Shown here piece after piece: positions 11,266 through 22,175 of a stretch of 64,000 nucleotides of DNA (position 1 is the first letter of the stretch; each line of letters opens with the position of its first letter). The stretch comes from Mimachlamys varia (Eukaryota > Mollusca > Bivalvia > Pectinida > Pectinidae). The notes beneath the pieces are model-generated. The model ran no database searches and was not told where the DNA came from. It saw only the letters and a list, made by a program, of their open reading frames with translations. The stretch is from NCBI GenBank assembly GCA_947623455.1, contig OX392538.1, positions 35,634,001 to 35,698,000 of the forward strand. The letters run 5' to 3'. The position numbers and the translations under genes are program-made.

Positions 11266-12430
11266 GAGCTTTTTTTGTTCAATTTCATGAATCGACCATT
11301 TCATTGGATGATAAAATTAGATTTAATGCCGACTGATTGTGGACAACAAAACAGCAACGACATTATGGTGTATCGTTTATTGAGTGAGACTTGAATTTGA
11401 TGATAAACAACACCTGGTTCAACTAGCTTGTCACGAAGAGTGTCTTTTCTTTGATTTCATGACTCGACCATTTCATAGGATGGTTAATTATCAATATTGC
11501 CGACCTTTCGTAGACAGCAAAAAATTAACGACACTATGGTGTATTATTACTGTGTTAGCATTGAATGTTATGAGGATTTAGGGAATCATTTCCTCACAAT
11601 TTATCTGCATTTCTCCTCTTTTAAGTCATTGTTCGACGAACATAATAATCCTACAAGCTGTTACTGCTTAAGTATAGACTGATGAGCACAATAGAAATTC
11701 CATATATGGTCACAGTTTCAGTCAATTATACGCTTTTACCAGTAATGTTAAAGTCTTTTAATGCATATAATTTCTCGTGATCACCAATCTTACAGACTTA
11801 ATTATGTAGCTTAATACTTATTGTAAGTTTATGGAAGGTAAAAGTTTGCGTGCCAGAAATCGGCTTCTCTAACTTACGTGTTGTGTTGTGTATCGGGAAT
11901 GTATTTTAGGTCGCAATTGATATGTCAACACTATGATGCTGATACTCAAAGTAGTGAATACATGTACATGTATATTGCAACCTAACGTTAGAGGTATACA
12001 CTGGAACTTAAACCAAGCGATTGGTCGTCGGCTACTTGAGAATTATGGTCCATTTTACTATGCCAAAAGACTATGGCCCAGTTGTTCAAATGGTGATTAG
12101 CTTAATCACTATTTAACGTCATTTTTCAAACTTAAATAATTCTGTCAATATACTTGGTAAAATCTTAAAATTTTCCATATTAATTGACACTATTAAATAT
12201 TTGATACCTGCAAAGTTGTAACTAAATATATTGTTTAATTTTAAAGTTACAGGATAATTAAAATTTGCACTAATCACTGATAAAGCTTATCACCCTTTGA
12301 GGAACTGGGCCCATGTCCCAGATAATGTTATTTCACACGTAACATCCATAAAACTGCAGTTAAATTTTGACCTAAATATTGATATTTCACGCTAACTTGG
12401 TTGATATCAAATTCACTTTTGCATTGTGCT
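11266..12430 (+). repeat. Composite tandem element, unit D (truncated, interrupted)
   Basis: Unit D lacks the start block. It joins the family 1 module of unit C directly to a subrepeat (markers at 11302 and 11471). The middle section follows (acacaatagaaattc at 11687, gtgttgtgttgtgtatcgg at 11878). A 237-bp inverted-repeat element interrupts it at 12075-12311. After that the middle section resumes briefly and the family 1 module is missing. Confidence 0.8.
12075..12311. mobile_element. 237-bp inverted-repeat element (MITE) nested in unit D
   Basis: The left end ggcccagttgttcaaa and the right end, reverse-complemented ggcccagttcctcaaa, form terminal inverted repeats. These extend about 35 bp into the gtgattagcttaatcac region. 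The flanks continue the unit D host sequence seen uninterrupted at 3290, 6970 and 10550. The duplication of target bases is short (about 3 bp) and ambiguous because the ends are G/C runs. There is no coding, so this is a non-autonomous DNA transposon. Confidence 0.8.
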
Positions 12431-12536
12431 TCTACCTTTTGTTTCGTTTGTAGGAACTAAAATAACATAAATAATTCCAAAAAGGTTCCTAATACAATAA
12501 ATTCGTCATGTAGTCCGTCACTGTGCTATTTTAGAA

Positions 12537-12614
12537 ACATAGGGGTCAGTAAGATAGAGAGGTTGAGCAACTTGGATCCACTCCTATATTTCTTGCTGAC
12601 CCCTATATTCATGT
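12537..12614. repeat. Short inverted repeat
   Basis: The block ataggggtcagtaagata is followed about 45 bases later by tttcttgctgaccccta, its approximate complement. It could be a decayed short inverted-repeat element or a hairpin. No function can be read. Confidence 0.45.
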
Positions 12615-12879
12615 AGTGGGTAGTATCGTTTCTTTTCTGTCAATATTTCTTATTCTCACATATGTAGATGTAGCGTCAGTGATGACCATCTGCCTCCCCT
12701 TTTATCTTTGACGCTTTACAAAATGTTTCAAAACCTTTCCAATTCAGCTTTTGAAGTCTTGATACTGAAGATTCCGCATCCTCAATTTTTATTCGACAAC
12801 ATGTCTGCTGTACTTTTTAAAAGTTTTACTCATATGATTTTCAGACGCGTTTCCTTCTGTTGCATTTCTATATACTTTT

Positions 12880-13045
12880 CGTCGATGAAGCAGACGACAC
12901 TTACTCTTCCGAAACACCTGATCTTCTTCTCAATTTACGAAAGTCTCCGTGTAAATCTTTCTTTTGTTCCTATTTTGCCTCTAATTTAATCGATTTTGAG
13001 TTCGGATTATGGTTTTGCTGCCTCTTTGGTATTCTGTGACTTTTT
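12880..13045 (-). repeat. Family 1 fragment
   Basis: On the minus strand this fragment carries the family 1 blocks from the atcataatccgaactc region to the cgtctgcttcatcga region. It is diverged. On the plus strand it reads gatgaagcagacgacac and keeps the 15-codon open block described in the findings, with substitutions only. Confidence 0.75.
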
Positions 13046-13690
13046 CAGAACAAACATATTTTGGCAATGTGTGAAATTTCATTTTTTTGTTTACCTTAAA
13101 TCTAATAACGATTCATTATGTAGTGGTTATTTTTCTTTCTTAATTATGGAACTAAGTCCATAATCAGTTATTTTAACAGGTTTATTTTCAATTATCAATT
13201 TTCAGTGTCAATGTCTGTTACTTTGTTGCTGTGATGCAATATGAATAGAATTTGGTGTCGGACATCATGCTAGTATATTTATGTTTTCGTACGACAATAA
13301 CAGATGTTTTGTTATTGAAATATATGTTTTCTTACCGCAATCATTTTCAAAATATTATATGTCGCCTACATCATTTATAATATGATAACCAAAGTACATT
13401 GGTGGTTGCTATGTACTTTTATCTTATTCATAATAGTGACAGATTGTAACGTCATCGAGGAACAATAAACTGATAGATATCCAAGAAACATGAAATTGTT
13501 CTGGATTGGACGGCAAATGATATTATTTTACATCATTTGATGTTTATTTGGTATTGATAATAGTGCTTTGGCCTTTGTATCGTCCAATGATAGGACGACC
13601 TGATAAACAGAAATTGGGGTCATATAATGGTTTATTGAACATATCACAAACCTAGTTTTTGCCATCATTGTGCTTACTATAGGAACCTAG
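13046..13690. other. No gene supported
   Basis: AT-rich sequence with no long frame and no member of the named families. A 13-base CATTATAATATGATA-like AT block and a gataggacgacctg block stand out only weakly. Confidence 0.4.
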
Positions 13691-13695
13691 ATACA

Positions 13696-13896
13696 CAGTA
13701 AAAGCCAATATTTTCGCGCGTTGGTTTTCTCGCTTTGCCAGCCTCCAAAGTGTTCGCGGTGTGGAAATGTTTACTCAATTAATCATGGTGCTTTTTACTG
13801 TATTGTTAAATATGTTCGCGTGTAGATATATTCGAGATTTAATTCCAGCGAAATAAGCGAAAATTTTCACACCGTGAAAAATTTCACTTTTTACAG
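13696..13896. mobile_element. CTGTAAA-group MITE, about 200 bp
   Basis: The left end cagtaaaagccaatatttt and the right end tttcactttttacag are inverted repeats, and TA follows the right end (13897-13898). The internal blocks cgcggtgtggaaat and gcctccaaagtgttcgcg occur in reverse order in the related copy at 17412-17693. This is a non-autonomous DNA transposon with no coding. Confidence 0.75.
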
Positions 13897-13899
13897 TAT

Positions 13900-15890
13900 C
13901 CTATTATCTGTCTCTCAACTCGTCATCCATTAGAATACCATCATAATTTAAAACCATCAACTTTATAATTGTAGAACATTGTATTTAATGAAAACGTATG
14001 AAGTACGTGCTATTGTAGATATTTTTTATAATAAATGAACTGCCGATATCTTAACATAGGATTTTATACACTCTTGAAACTGTACATTACGATGTAAATA
14101 TCGATATATCTAAACGTCAAAACACCGGTACAATATTACTTTAAAGAGTCATCAATTGTCAGTTATATGGATTTTTTAACTTCCATGTCAATCATAGACT
14201 GAGCCATTTGATTTACAGGAAAACATTGCATTCAGTTGTTTGGGATGTAAAAGGTGTACATTTTCATTTGTTTAAAATAAATGTCAAACTGTAAAACGTA
14301 GTAGTATGCTAAAGGGGAAAAATGATATGTACTATCATCATTACGATTTATATAAGTAGTAGTACATCCCTCACAGACTCTCGACACGGGATAGGTTATT
14401 TTGGGCAAACAATGATCGACAAAATCAAACGGAAAAAACAAAACAAAAAAACATCTTTGAGGAAAAGGATCGGTTTGAATATTGTAAGTGGCTGTAGCGA
14501 CACATTATTTTGCCCAACATCTTGAATGTAGCTTAGAATTGTATAAAAAAACGTCATATTTTTTAAAGGAATTAGAAATATGTAACACATTTTAGAAGTT
14601 TCCACGAGTTGACTGAAGGTCGATACAAGCTGATATCAAATGTTTTACTGTAAATGGTGTCTGACACGCTATGCTTTGAGGTTAATGTAATGTAACTTCA
14701 CACGTTAGCCCACAAACCGAGTTAACCTTGTCAAAACATACAATACTTTTTAAAGTAATACAATGTATTATCTCAAAACGTCATATTTTCAGGGCCGAGT
14801 ACCAAATTTAAATATATTTGCAGCATTTATATGAAAACATCGTTCAGCATATGTACATATTGTCTTTTCGTTTAAATTGATTGAATAACAATATGCATTA
14901 AAACATGTATAATAATTGATATTAATTTAGAATGAAATGTAGAAAACATCTTGGAAGAGAAGGACATGTTTCAGTGCAATAAGATAAGGCTCTAACAGAA
15001 AATGTCATTGTAATGGTTTCGCTTTGGATATCAATAGAATGCTGGTTGTTCAGTAGAATTCAGGAAAAAGATAACTTGCAGGTGTTTTCTACGAATAAAA
15101 AATATATGGTTTTCAATAGAAACTCATTCAGTATTAGTTTTTGGAATGGAAATCTCACTTGAACAATGATATTTTCTGTAAATGTTTCCGGCGACCAGAC
15201 AACTTCAATTCCTTTGTAAATCAGATGTGCACTTTATCGAGATGGCCAGTAATCCTAACAGTTCTCTTGGAAATGAATTAGTCGGGCAGAAACGGTTTTT
15301 GTCACAGACTGGTTAGATTGCAACTGTTTGTGAAAACGAAGTTTTTTAATCCGAATGTACAACTTTAACCAAAAGATTTCCTACAATGATACAATGTAAG
15401 TTTCCTAGATATATTATGTTTGTCCAAGTGTACTGAACAGAGTAAGTTAATAAGTCTTTGTTTATGGTTCATTACAAGATGTTGCATCTTCCTGAGATTA
15501 ATTCTTTTGCGACTGTATTTTTTCCGGTGAATGTCTTGGTTTCAGTGACACATGTAGCAAGCCCTAAGCCTGAAAGGTCGTTGCCCTTCTCACTGTAAAA
15601 CGAGGATTATTGCATCAAATTAGCATTTGTCTGATCAGAAATGAATCTACGTACTCTTGAGAAAAAGCGTTAACAAGTTGTTTGGCAACTGGGAGGTTAA
15701 ATACCAACATTGAATTATTCGTATTCCTTGTAAGCTTTCCTAACGTAATTAAGTCATCCTAAACAAACTTGGTGCAGGCGTCATATGCCCTTTTATAAGC
15801 AGAGAGTCAATTGTTGAAATGTAGTTTTTGATCGAGATTTTTTCCAAACGGGCTACACAAATAAATTTATTTTTACAAGAAACTTTTTTG
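13900..15890. other. No gene supported; unique AT-rich sequence
   Basis: Two kilobases without any recognised repeat family. Short frames at 14232-14605 overlap on both strands and run through A-rich sequence, so they look like chance. No tRNA-like or inverted-repeat structure is seen. It may be intronic or intergenic. Confidence 0.4.
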
Positions 15891-15894
15891 AGTA

Positions 15895-16100
15895 ATTTGA
15901 TATTTACTTGGATGTGATCACGATTTACGTGCCGGGTGTCTCGATGAAGCAGAAGGTGCTTACTCTTCCGAAACACCTGGTCGTATTATCTTGTACTTTA
16001 ACATGGGTCTCCATGTGAACCTTTTCTTGTTTTTGAATTTCACCCCTAGTTTAATAGATTTGAGTTGGGATCATACTTTCATTAACGCTTTTGTACACCC
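15895..16100 (-). repeat. Family 1 fragment
   Basis: On the minus strand the copy contains the cgattaaac-type, ggagaccc and ccaggtgtttcggaag blocks in family order. On the plus strand it reads tcgatgaagcagaaggtgc followed by the YSSETPG codons. Both ends are truncated within the family consensus. Confidence 0.75.
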
Positions 16101-16252
16101 GAACCAGGAGATAGCTTAAACACTATTCGGTCACAAAGATATTCTTCATCAGCTATTGTACAGCACTGTTGTTACTCCAGGACCTCTCTTAAACTGCAAG
16201 TGTACGTAAAACAGTAATATTATGGGAAATCCTATTAATTTCGTTTGATTTA

Positions 16253-16397
16253 AGGATTAACTTGAATCTATTTTTTTATATTATGGAGGTATAACACAAA
16301 AAACTGGAGTGTACTCAATATAAACCGTGAAGAGAGTACATTCCAGTTTTTTTATGATATAACCCCATACCATAAAAAAAAGATTAAAGTTAATCCT
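16253..16397. repeat. 145-bp hairpin element
   Basis: The left arm aggattaact ... aaaaactggagtgtactc is complementary to the right arm gagtacattccagttttt ... agttaatcct, around a short centre at about 16325. The arms are roughly 65 bp and imperfect. It is probably a small inverted-repeat element; no target duplication could be defined. Confidence 0.7.
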
Positions 16398-16744
16398 TTT
16401 ATTTTAATCTATACCCTGCGAAAATGGACTTTATTGATGGAATCTTTTATCTTATAAATTAATACGTTGCTGCATCAACCAATCAAAAACGACTTTATAA
16501 ACGGCGACGTCATTGTTTACGTTATGGGCTGATACCATAATTGTTTAAACCAATGAAAAAACTTGTGTCAAGGAATATTGAATTGTTCAAAATTGCAGTA
16601 GCGTTAAAACACAAAGGTAATTTATTCGGTTAGAGAGATAATAAAACAACTTGATGCGTAGGGTCTGTATCCCGGAGAAGCCCTGCTTATTATTCACAAC
16701 CTTGCAAATATTAGGAATACGATTCATCAGTTTGGTATGAATGA

Positions 16745-17197
16745 TATATGCTGAGTTTGTTTTGTACACACACAGGAATTGAAAACTTAATTTGCGAGCT
16801 TTCGAAAACGTCTGTTTCCTTTGTCAAGCCAATAGTACAATAGCCGAGTGTCGGTGCTCTGACCGCTGCAACAGCTCACTACCTGAAATAGGGCGAGCTT
16901 CGTCCAAATGTAATCAGATAATAAGGGGCCGATAGGGGGCGGAATGGGTAAACATCTTACATGTACCCGTCCCTCTGTTTACCTGTAGTATTTGAGTACA
17001 TTTGGACAAAATGTCGCATTACGTTTTTGACAGACTTCTCTAACTCGCTCTATTTTGGAATGTGAGCTGATTTCAGCGGTCAGAACACCTACACTCGGCT
17101 ATTGTACTCTTTGCTTGATAAAGGAAACAGACGTTTTCGAAAGCAAGCAAATCAAGTTTTCAAATCCTGTTTGTGTACAAAACAAACTCAGGATATA
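16745..17197. mobile_element. 453-bp element with about 150-bp inverted ends
   Basis: The left arm (16745-16910) reads ctgagtttgttttgtac, then gaaaacgtctgtttcctt, then gtacaatagccgagtgt, then ctgaccgctg. The right arm (17035-17197) gives the same blocks in order when reverse-complemented. The arms differ by scattered substitutions. The centre holds a purine-rich aggggccgatagggggcgg block. It is a fold-back-type non-autonomous element. The frame at 17055-17270 is a translation of one arm. Confidence 0.85.
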
Positions 17198-17411
17198 CCT
17201 TACAAATACATTTTATAATGTTTTAGTTTATTTCATTTATATTGAATTGCATAAACAATTCGCAAGGTAGATATTGGATTCATGCCGTCGAAAGAAATTA
17301 AGGAATGGTGCGAGAATCTTTAAACATTTTTTTTCCAATAGCAAATACTACACGTAAACACAAGGGTGTCCCTCTCGTGATTTTCCATCACAAACAATGT
17401 GTTGTAACATA

Positions 17412-17693
17412 CTGTAAAAGGAAAATTATTCGCGGTGTGGAAATATTCGCTTATTTCGCTTGCATAAAATATCTTCGAATATATTCACTTGCATTAAATA
17501 TCCGCGAATATATCCATTTGCATTAAATATCCGCGAATATATCCACACGCGAGCATATCTAACACTACTAAAACTCTAATAATATTATAGGTACACAGTT
17601 AAGCATGAATGAAACGTGGAAATTGACTTACCGCGAACAGTTTGGAGGCTGGCTAAACGGAAATTGTCACGCGCGAAAATAGTGGCTTTACAG
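17412..17693. mobile_element. CTGTAAA-group MITE with internal 29-bp repeats
   Basis: The left end ctgtaaaag and the right end ctttacag are flanked by TA on both sides (17410-17411 and 17694-17695). Inside, gcattaaatatccgcgaat is repeated in tandem with a period of about 29 bp. The cgcgcgaaaatagtgg end block matches the left end of the copy at 13696 in inverted orientation. Non-autonomous. Confidence 0.8.
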
Positions 17694-18250
17694 TAAACAA
17701 CAGTGTTCAACAGGTGATAAACTTAGACAGAAATGTATACAGACAAAAAGGAATCCCTTGAGTGACCGGTTAACACAGAGCACTGGTATATAAAAACAAA
17801 ATTTATAGTTATATATACCCAAACAGAAACGGTTATAGACAGAGGAAAATCCCAAAGGTAATCGGCCAACACAGAATACTACAATAAAATCCAGAATACA
17901 AGGTTATATCTTCAAATAGAAACTAAAACTGACACTAGAAGATCCAGCACAAAACTTATTCTGTTTACACATGAACATTGTAAGAGAAAAAAATGTCTGT
18001 TTCAGGTTTCTTTGCATGGGTGAAATTAAATGTATATGATAACTATGTCTTCATAGCTCTTAAAGGAAGTCTGCCGAGAATAGGTGTTTCAGAATGCAAA
18101 ATATAAATGCGTTTTAAAATATAAGCCGAGTCGCCGGTATAAACTGTTTTTTTTCAGTGCTCGTTTGTGGTAAAACGCCATAGCAAATACCTGGTTTATA
18201 CGGTTTTAATCGGTTTGTTATGATTAAGTGAAATGTCTTATTAACAGATA
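17694..18250. other. No gene supported
   Basis: Unique sequence in which acagacaaaaagg- and aacacagag-like blocks recur loosely at about 17735-17935. This may be a decayed tandem repeat of roughly 75 bp. No open frame here is convincing. Confidence 0.35.
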
Positions 18251-18254
18251 AGGT

Positions 18255-18500
18255 ATATAAGGACGTGCTTATGTATATGTGCTGGAAACAGGGTATGTTG
18301 GCGTACTTGCCCCCTTGTGATAGTGTTTTTCCTATGAAACTCAATGCGTCAGACATGTAGTACAAAATCCCGCTCGGCCACATTATAATGACAACTGCTG
18401 AACCACCCAGTACAGCATCCCGCCTTGTCACATTATACTGACAACGGCTGAACCAGTTGTCGATGTTACCCTTCAAAGTTGACCATAAAGCAGGACCCCA
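18255..18500 (+). repeat. Family 2 repeat with duplicated core
   Basis: The core block, here gccacattataatgacaac followed by tgctgaacc, occurs twice in tandem (18379-18405 and 18428-18455). It is preceded by ggtatgttggcgtacttg. The same blocks occur at 27690, 32560, 33545, 41325, 48895 and 62571-63085. The 129-codon minus-strand frame across it is a translation of the repeat, not a gene. Confidence 0.75.
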
Positions 18501-18515
18501 CAACTATCAATTTTT

Positions 18516-18660
18516 CAACCTTTTGGCCCCTAGCATCACTGAAAGGTCCTTGGATGACGAACCAGTTGTATGATACAGTTCAATTCATTTTTCGGCATAC
18601 TGTATATGTTAATAAATTTAAAAGGTGCAGCATATGTGAGTGTTACGTCATCTTTATAGA
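18516..18660 (-). repeat. Family 3 fragment
   Basis: On the plus strand the reversed family 3 order is seen: ccttttggcccctagcatc, cttggatgacgaa, ttttcggcatactgta and gagtgttacgtcatcttt. The copy is truncated at the end that carries the gggtcaggtgcg block. Confidence 0.8.
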
Positions 18661-18984
18661 CGTTGGATGTTTGTCGGCAAGGGAACAGAATTCGAAACAT
18701 TCCTAACACCAAACTAAACTAAACCCGATTTATGTCAATAGCTTAAGCCTCACTAGATGTACATGAAAAATGGGCCCTGCAATGAGAATGTAAGAATTTC
18801 ATCTGTTCAGCAAATTGCATAATTAGAAAAGGCGATTAAATTCAGTATCTTGATTTTTCTCGTCTAGTTGACTACTATGTTTTTTTTCTTATGTATCTTT
18901 TGACACCGCCTCACTTTTGGTCTTTAACCAAACGTTTGCCTATGTGAGGAAGGCTTTGGTGACTGTCCAAAGGCTCGACAATAT

Positions 18985-19160
18985 GTAGTAACTACTCTTT
19001 GCTTGACGCTCAGCTCAGCAACATGGGAGTGGAAAGATAGACTCACCCGTTGATGTGACCAGATTGGGTGTTCTGATTCCGTCGGTATATGCAAATGACC
19101 TTAGTTGGTGATAGAACGTTGGACACAATATAACAACGCCACAATCTGAACTTGAAGCAG
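18985..19160 (-). repeat. Family 2 fragment, diverged
   Basis: It contains ttgacgctcagctcagcaac, catgggagtgg and gactcacccgttgatgtgacc, which match family 2 at 32560 and 41325 in orientation and order. Diverged and truncated. Confidence 0.6.
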
Positions 19161-19279
19161 CTCCCTCTCTTAACAGTTTGTTTTTCAAAAATTATTACAG
19201 AAGCTGTGATCTCTCATATCTCGCTATGTTGGATAGAGTTTGCCCATGTAAGAAAGCTATGTAAGAAAAATCTATCTTA

Positions 19280-19760
19280 CATGTCATTTCACGCGACGTG
19301 ACGTCACAATGGCTCAACAATGACGTGACGTCACGAATACGGTAAACTCTGATGCCGGAAAGAGAAAACGACGGCGTGATAAAATTAAAACCTTTCACAA
19401 AATTTTAACCATAAACACCAGGAAGAGGAGATTAATTTTTCTGTGCAAACTTTGTTTGCAAATATAGGGTATGCTTAAACTCGCCGTCTAATTAGTTTTC
19501 GTCAAAAAAGCTCAAGGAAAAAGTTGAAATTTCAAAATGGTAGCCTGTTTAAACATATTTTCATGGTTTTTGAGCTTATTCGGGTAGTTGATATGAGAGA
19601 AAAAGACTCTTTCATTATGTGTGTATGTAGGATAGGGATATTCCACCCTCGGGATCACAAAATGTGGTAAAACCCTCGGCAAGCCTCGGGTTTCATCACA
19701 TTTTGTGACCCCTCGGGTGGAATATCCCTACCCTACATACACGCATATGAAAGAGTCTTA
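19280..19760 (+). mobile_element. Family 4 hairpin element, copy with hairpin end
   Basis: The copy runs from the duplicated gtgacgtcac palindromes through acggtaaactctgatg, gagaaaacgacggcgtga and gagcttattcgggtag. It ends in a long palindrome at 19603-19759, with arms of about 75 bp from aagactctttcatta outward, including gatattccaccctcggg and its complement. A diverged relative at 24560-24935 has the same block order but no hairpin end. Non-autonomous; class unknown. Confidence 0.75.
19298..19334. promoter_or_regulatory. Paired gtgacgtcac palindromes
   Basis: Two perfect 10-bp palindromes gtgacgtcac start 27 bp apart (19298 and 19325). They contain the TGACGTCA core bound by CREB/ATF-type bZIP factors in animals. 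They lie inside a repeat element and no adjacent gene is seen, so a regulatory role is only a possibility. Confidence 0.3.
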
Positions 19761-20095
19761 TACTATTATGTACATGTACTATGTAATACTATGTATATGG
19801 TATAAGATTTGTTTTGATATTTGACAAAATATTTCAACAAATATATAGTCGAAGTCTGTCAGTGAACCATTGCGAGCAATACGAATTTCAACGCATGTTG
19901 GCTATTCTTGCACACAGTTAACATTTATTCCTATATTAAGTATTTTGTACGGTTTACTAGCCTCGTGGAATATAAACAAGTGTCGTCAGGACTAGGATGA
20001 AACCGTGCAAATGTTAAATCTTTGTTCAGTTCTAAAGAGTCGCCATGGACATCGATATGTCAACAATTTAGCCGTACATAAGGTTTCGTTGTGTA
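19761..20095. other. No gene supported
   Basis: Unique sequence between the hairpin element and a tRNA-like repeat. Short AT runs only. Confidence 0.35.
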
Positions 20096-20113
20096 AAACG
20101 TTGTGCATTTGAG

Positions 20114-20210
20114 AGGTTGCCTTACAAGCGTGAATATCCTTTCAGCTTTATCGGTGGAGCATCAGGCTGGAGAGCTAAGGGTCACGGGTTCGAGTCCCAG
20201 CAACGCCACT
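20114..20210 (+). mobile_element. tRNA-derived repeat head (Lys-like), copy 1
   Basis: An A-box-like stretch (gctttatcggtggagcatc) and a B-box-like stretch (gggttcgagtccc) are correctly spaced for a tRNA-derived RNA polymerase III promoter. The body resembles tRNA-Lys, but the anticodon arm does not pair, so it is not a functional tRNA. The leader ggttgccttacaagc upstream is shared with the minus-strand copy at 53107-53206, so the repeat unit extends 5' of the tRNA part. Confidence 0.65.
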
Positions 20211-20730
20211 ATTTATACCACTTTTCTTCGTCCTATTACATTTGAAGACATAGTTTAATTCCTGCAGCTTTGGCTGTGAAAAGAAAAGAAAGGAATGCAT
20301 TGCTTGACATTTCATGGAAACAACAAAAAACGAAGATAAAATAAAAAAAATGATGAGCAAACATATTCGAGTCATGGACTTTTACAGATAGTGCTACCGT
20401 TAAATTCAAAGAGCAGTTAAGGGGGAATTGTTTTTATAAGGAAGGGGACAACATCGGTCCTTAACCTGCTTTTGGTACCTTGCTGTAATCATTTCAAAGC
20501 ATTAAGGTTAAAAACATATAATCTATTAATATTTTTTATGCAATGATTTATTTGTTTAAGCATTTTTTTTCTTTATCTACAACCAGAGTATTCACATTAT
20601 TTTGCTTACAGAGGTGATGCAGTTTTTTTTTTTTTTCCATTTTTTTTATAGACTTTTCAAATTCATCGCATTTTAAATCAAAATGTATGACGGTATACCT
20701 CTGATTGTTAAAGGAGCAATTTTAATTAGA
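20211..20730. other. No gene supported; homopolymer-rich
   Basis: A-rich and T-rich runs, including about 14 T at 20624-20637. No 3' SINE body could be delimited downstream of the tRNA-like head. Confidence 0.4.
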
Positions 20731-20734
20731 GAAT

Positions 20735-21310
20735 ATTGAAGCGTCAACAAAACCAAAATCCGAACTAAAAATCGATTAATGTAGGGGCATAATATGAACA
20801 AATGGAAAGGATTTACATGAAGGCCCCTGCAAAAGCCCCAAGACAATAAGACCAGGTGTTCCGGAAGAGTAAGCGTCTTCTGCTTCATCGACGACACCAG
20901 CCATACAAATCTTGGTCACAACCAAGTTAACATCAAGTCCTCAAAATGATTCATAATTGCCAATCACAACAATTAAGCACACTAATAAGCATACTCAAAA
21001 ATATCCATCTTCATATCACACAAAGATACTAACTGTTTTTCAATAAGACAAAAAAAGGCGATTATAAAACTTGCTCATAGTTTTGATCAACCTGCATCTC
21101 TCGAATCCCTGTGTTTGTTTGTCAGCAGTCAACATCGATCGCGAAAATCTCAATATTTATAGCAATCCATAGAATAACGAACCGACTGCAACATGTAAAC
21201 ACTATAGGTTGGAGAAGCAGGTATATTACTATCAAGAAATCGCAAGTTCCCGATCGGAAAATTGAAATCATCACGTGTATCATACAGCTTAGTTGTTTGC
21301 TGTCCATTTT
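20735..21310 (+). repeat. Family 1 element, near full length, solitary
   Basis: All family 1 blocks are present in order, from gcgtcaacaaaaccaaaatc through accaggtgttccggaag, gtcttctgcttcatcga, gagcatactcaaaa and cctgcatctctcgaatccc to aggttggagaagcagg and gatcggaaaattg. It lies outside the tandem array, with no subrepeat block attached, so family 1 can exist as an independent element. Confidence 0.85.
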
Positions 21311-21589
21311 GGTCGTACATGTAGTTTAAGTAGAGATCAAAGTAAGATCATGCAGCTGATGTAGAAGAATCAATTGTGTCATTTAGTTCATGAATACGTG
21401 TACGATCAACGTGGTCAGCAAACTTCTTTTTTTGTATATAAACAACAATAAATGTATAAGTTAATATTGGTATGGTCCTTTACCGTACATTAACGTCTAT
21501 TTGTCAGCAATAAAAATGTATGATATAGGACCATGAACATTTTTATAAAATATTCATCATTTGTATTTTAATTTTGATAATGTGGTTAC

Positions 21590-21745
21590 ACTTTATTGAT
21601 GTATTTCAAACAATTCGTTGACCTACAAACTAAGTGTGACATCCATGAAATTGATATAACATATATTGATGACATTACAATAGAGATTATTGTTCAAGTC
21701 TTTAACAACATTTGTCTTTTCAGTGCAATGCATTTAATGAAGGGG
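21590..21745. repeat. Paralogue of the repeat at 60-300
   Basis: It shares gacatccatgaaattgat and the following gatgacattacaatagag blocks with 60-300, in the same order and at similar spacing. Diverged; class unknown. Confidence 0.5.
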
Positions 21746-22165
21746 AACAGATGTAGATGAAAGAAATATAAAAAAACTGTACAAGACAACAATAATTATA
21801 TAAATAAGTCGAAAACAGTTTTAACAAATTCTTCAAATGAAGTTAAACTATCGCAAGAACGTTTCATATTGCACAGGCTTGATGTACAACCAATTTCGGT
21901 CAAGATATCTAAAGTTCTGAAAGACTCAAGATAATTTCATTTTACATATAAATATTACCAAAGGGAAATTAAATTGTCATGGAAATTAACTAACTCATAA
22001 TTTTCCAAATATTAAAATAGCACAGCTCCAAATAATAGAAAATCGATATTCTTAAAAAAAAATAAACTCAACAAACTAAACTTATTTTACAGTTGTTAAA
22101 ATAGCATACGCATCGTTTCGTGGAGAAAACAATGTTTAACAATACTTTCGCCATTGCATATTCAG
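21746..22165. other. No gene supported
   Basis: AT-rich unique sequence leading into the 25-bp minisatellite. Confidence 0.35.
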
Positions 22166-22175
22166 AGGTTTCAAA

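Noticed and set aside
18114..18503. 129-codon minus-strand frame
   Set aside because: Half of it is the duplicated core of a family 2 repeat and the rest has no motif. Equivalent frames in other copies are broken.
20143..20208. Functional tRNA gene
   Set aside because: A and B boxes are present but the anticodon stem does not pair and the acceptor ends are not complementary. The same applies at 35772, 30076, 53107 and 60780.
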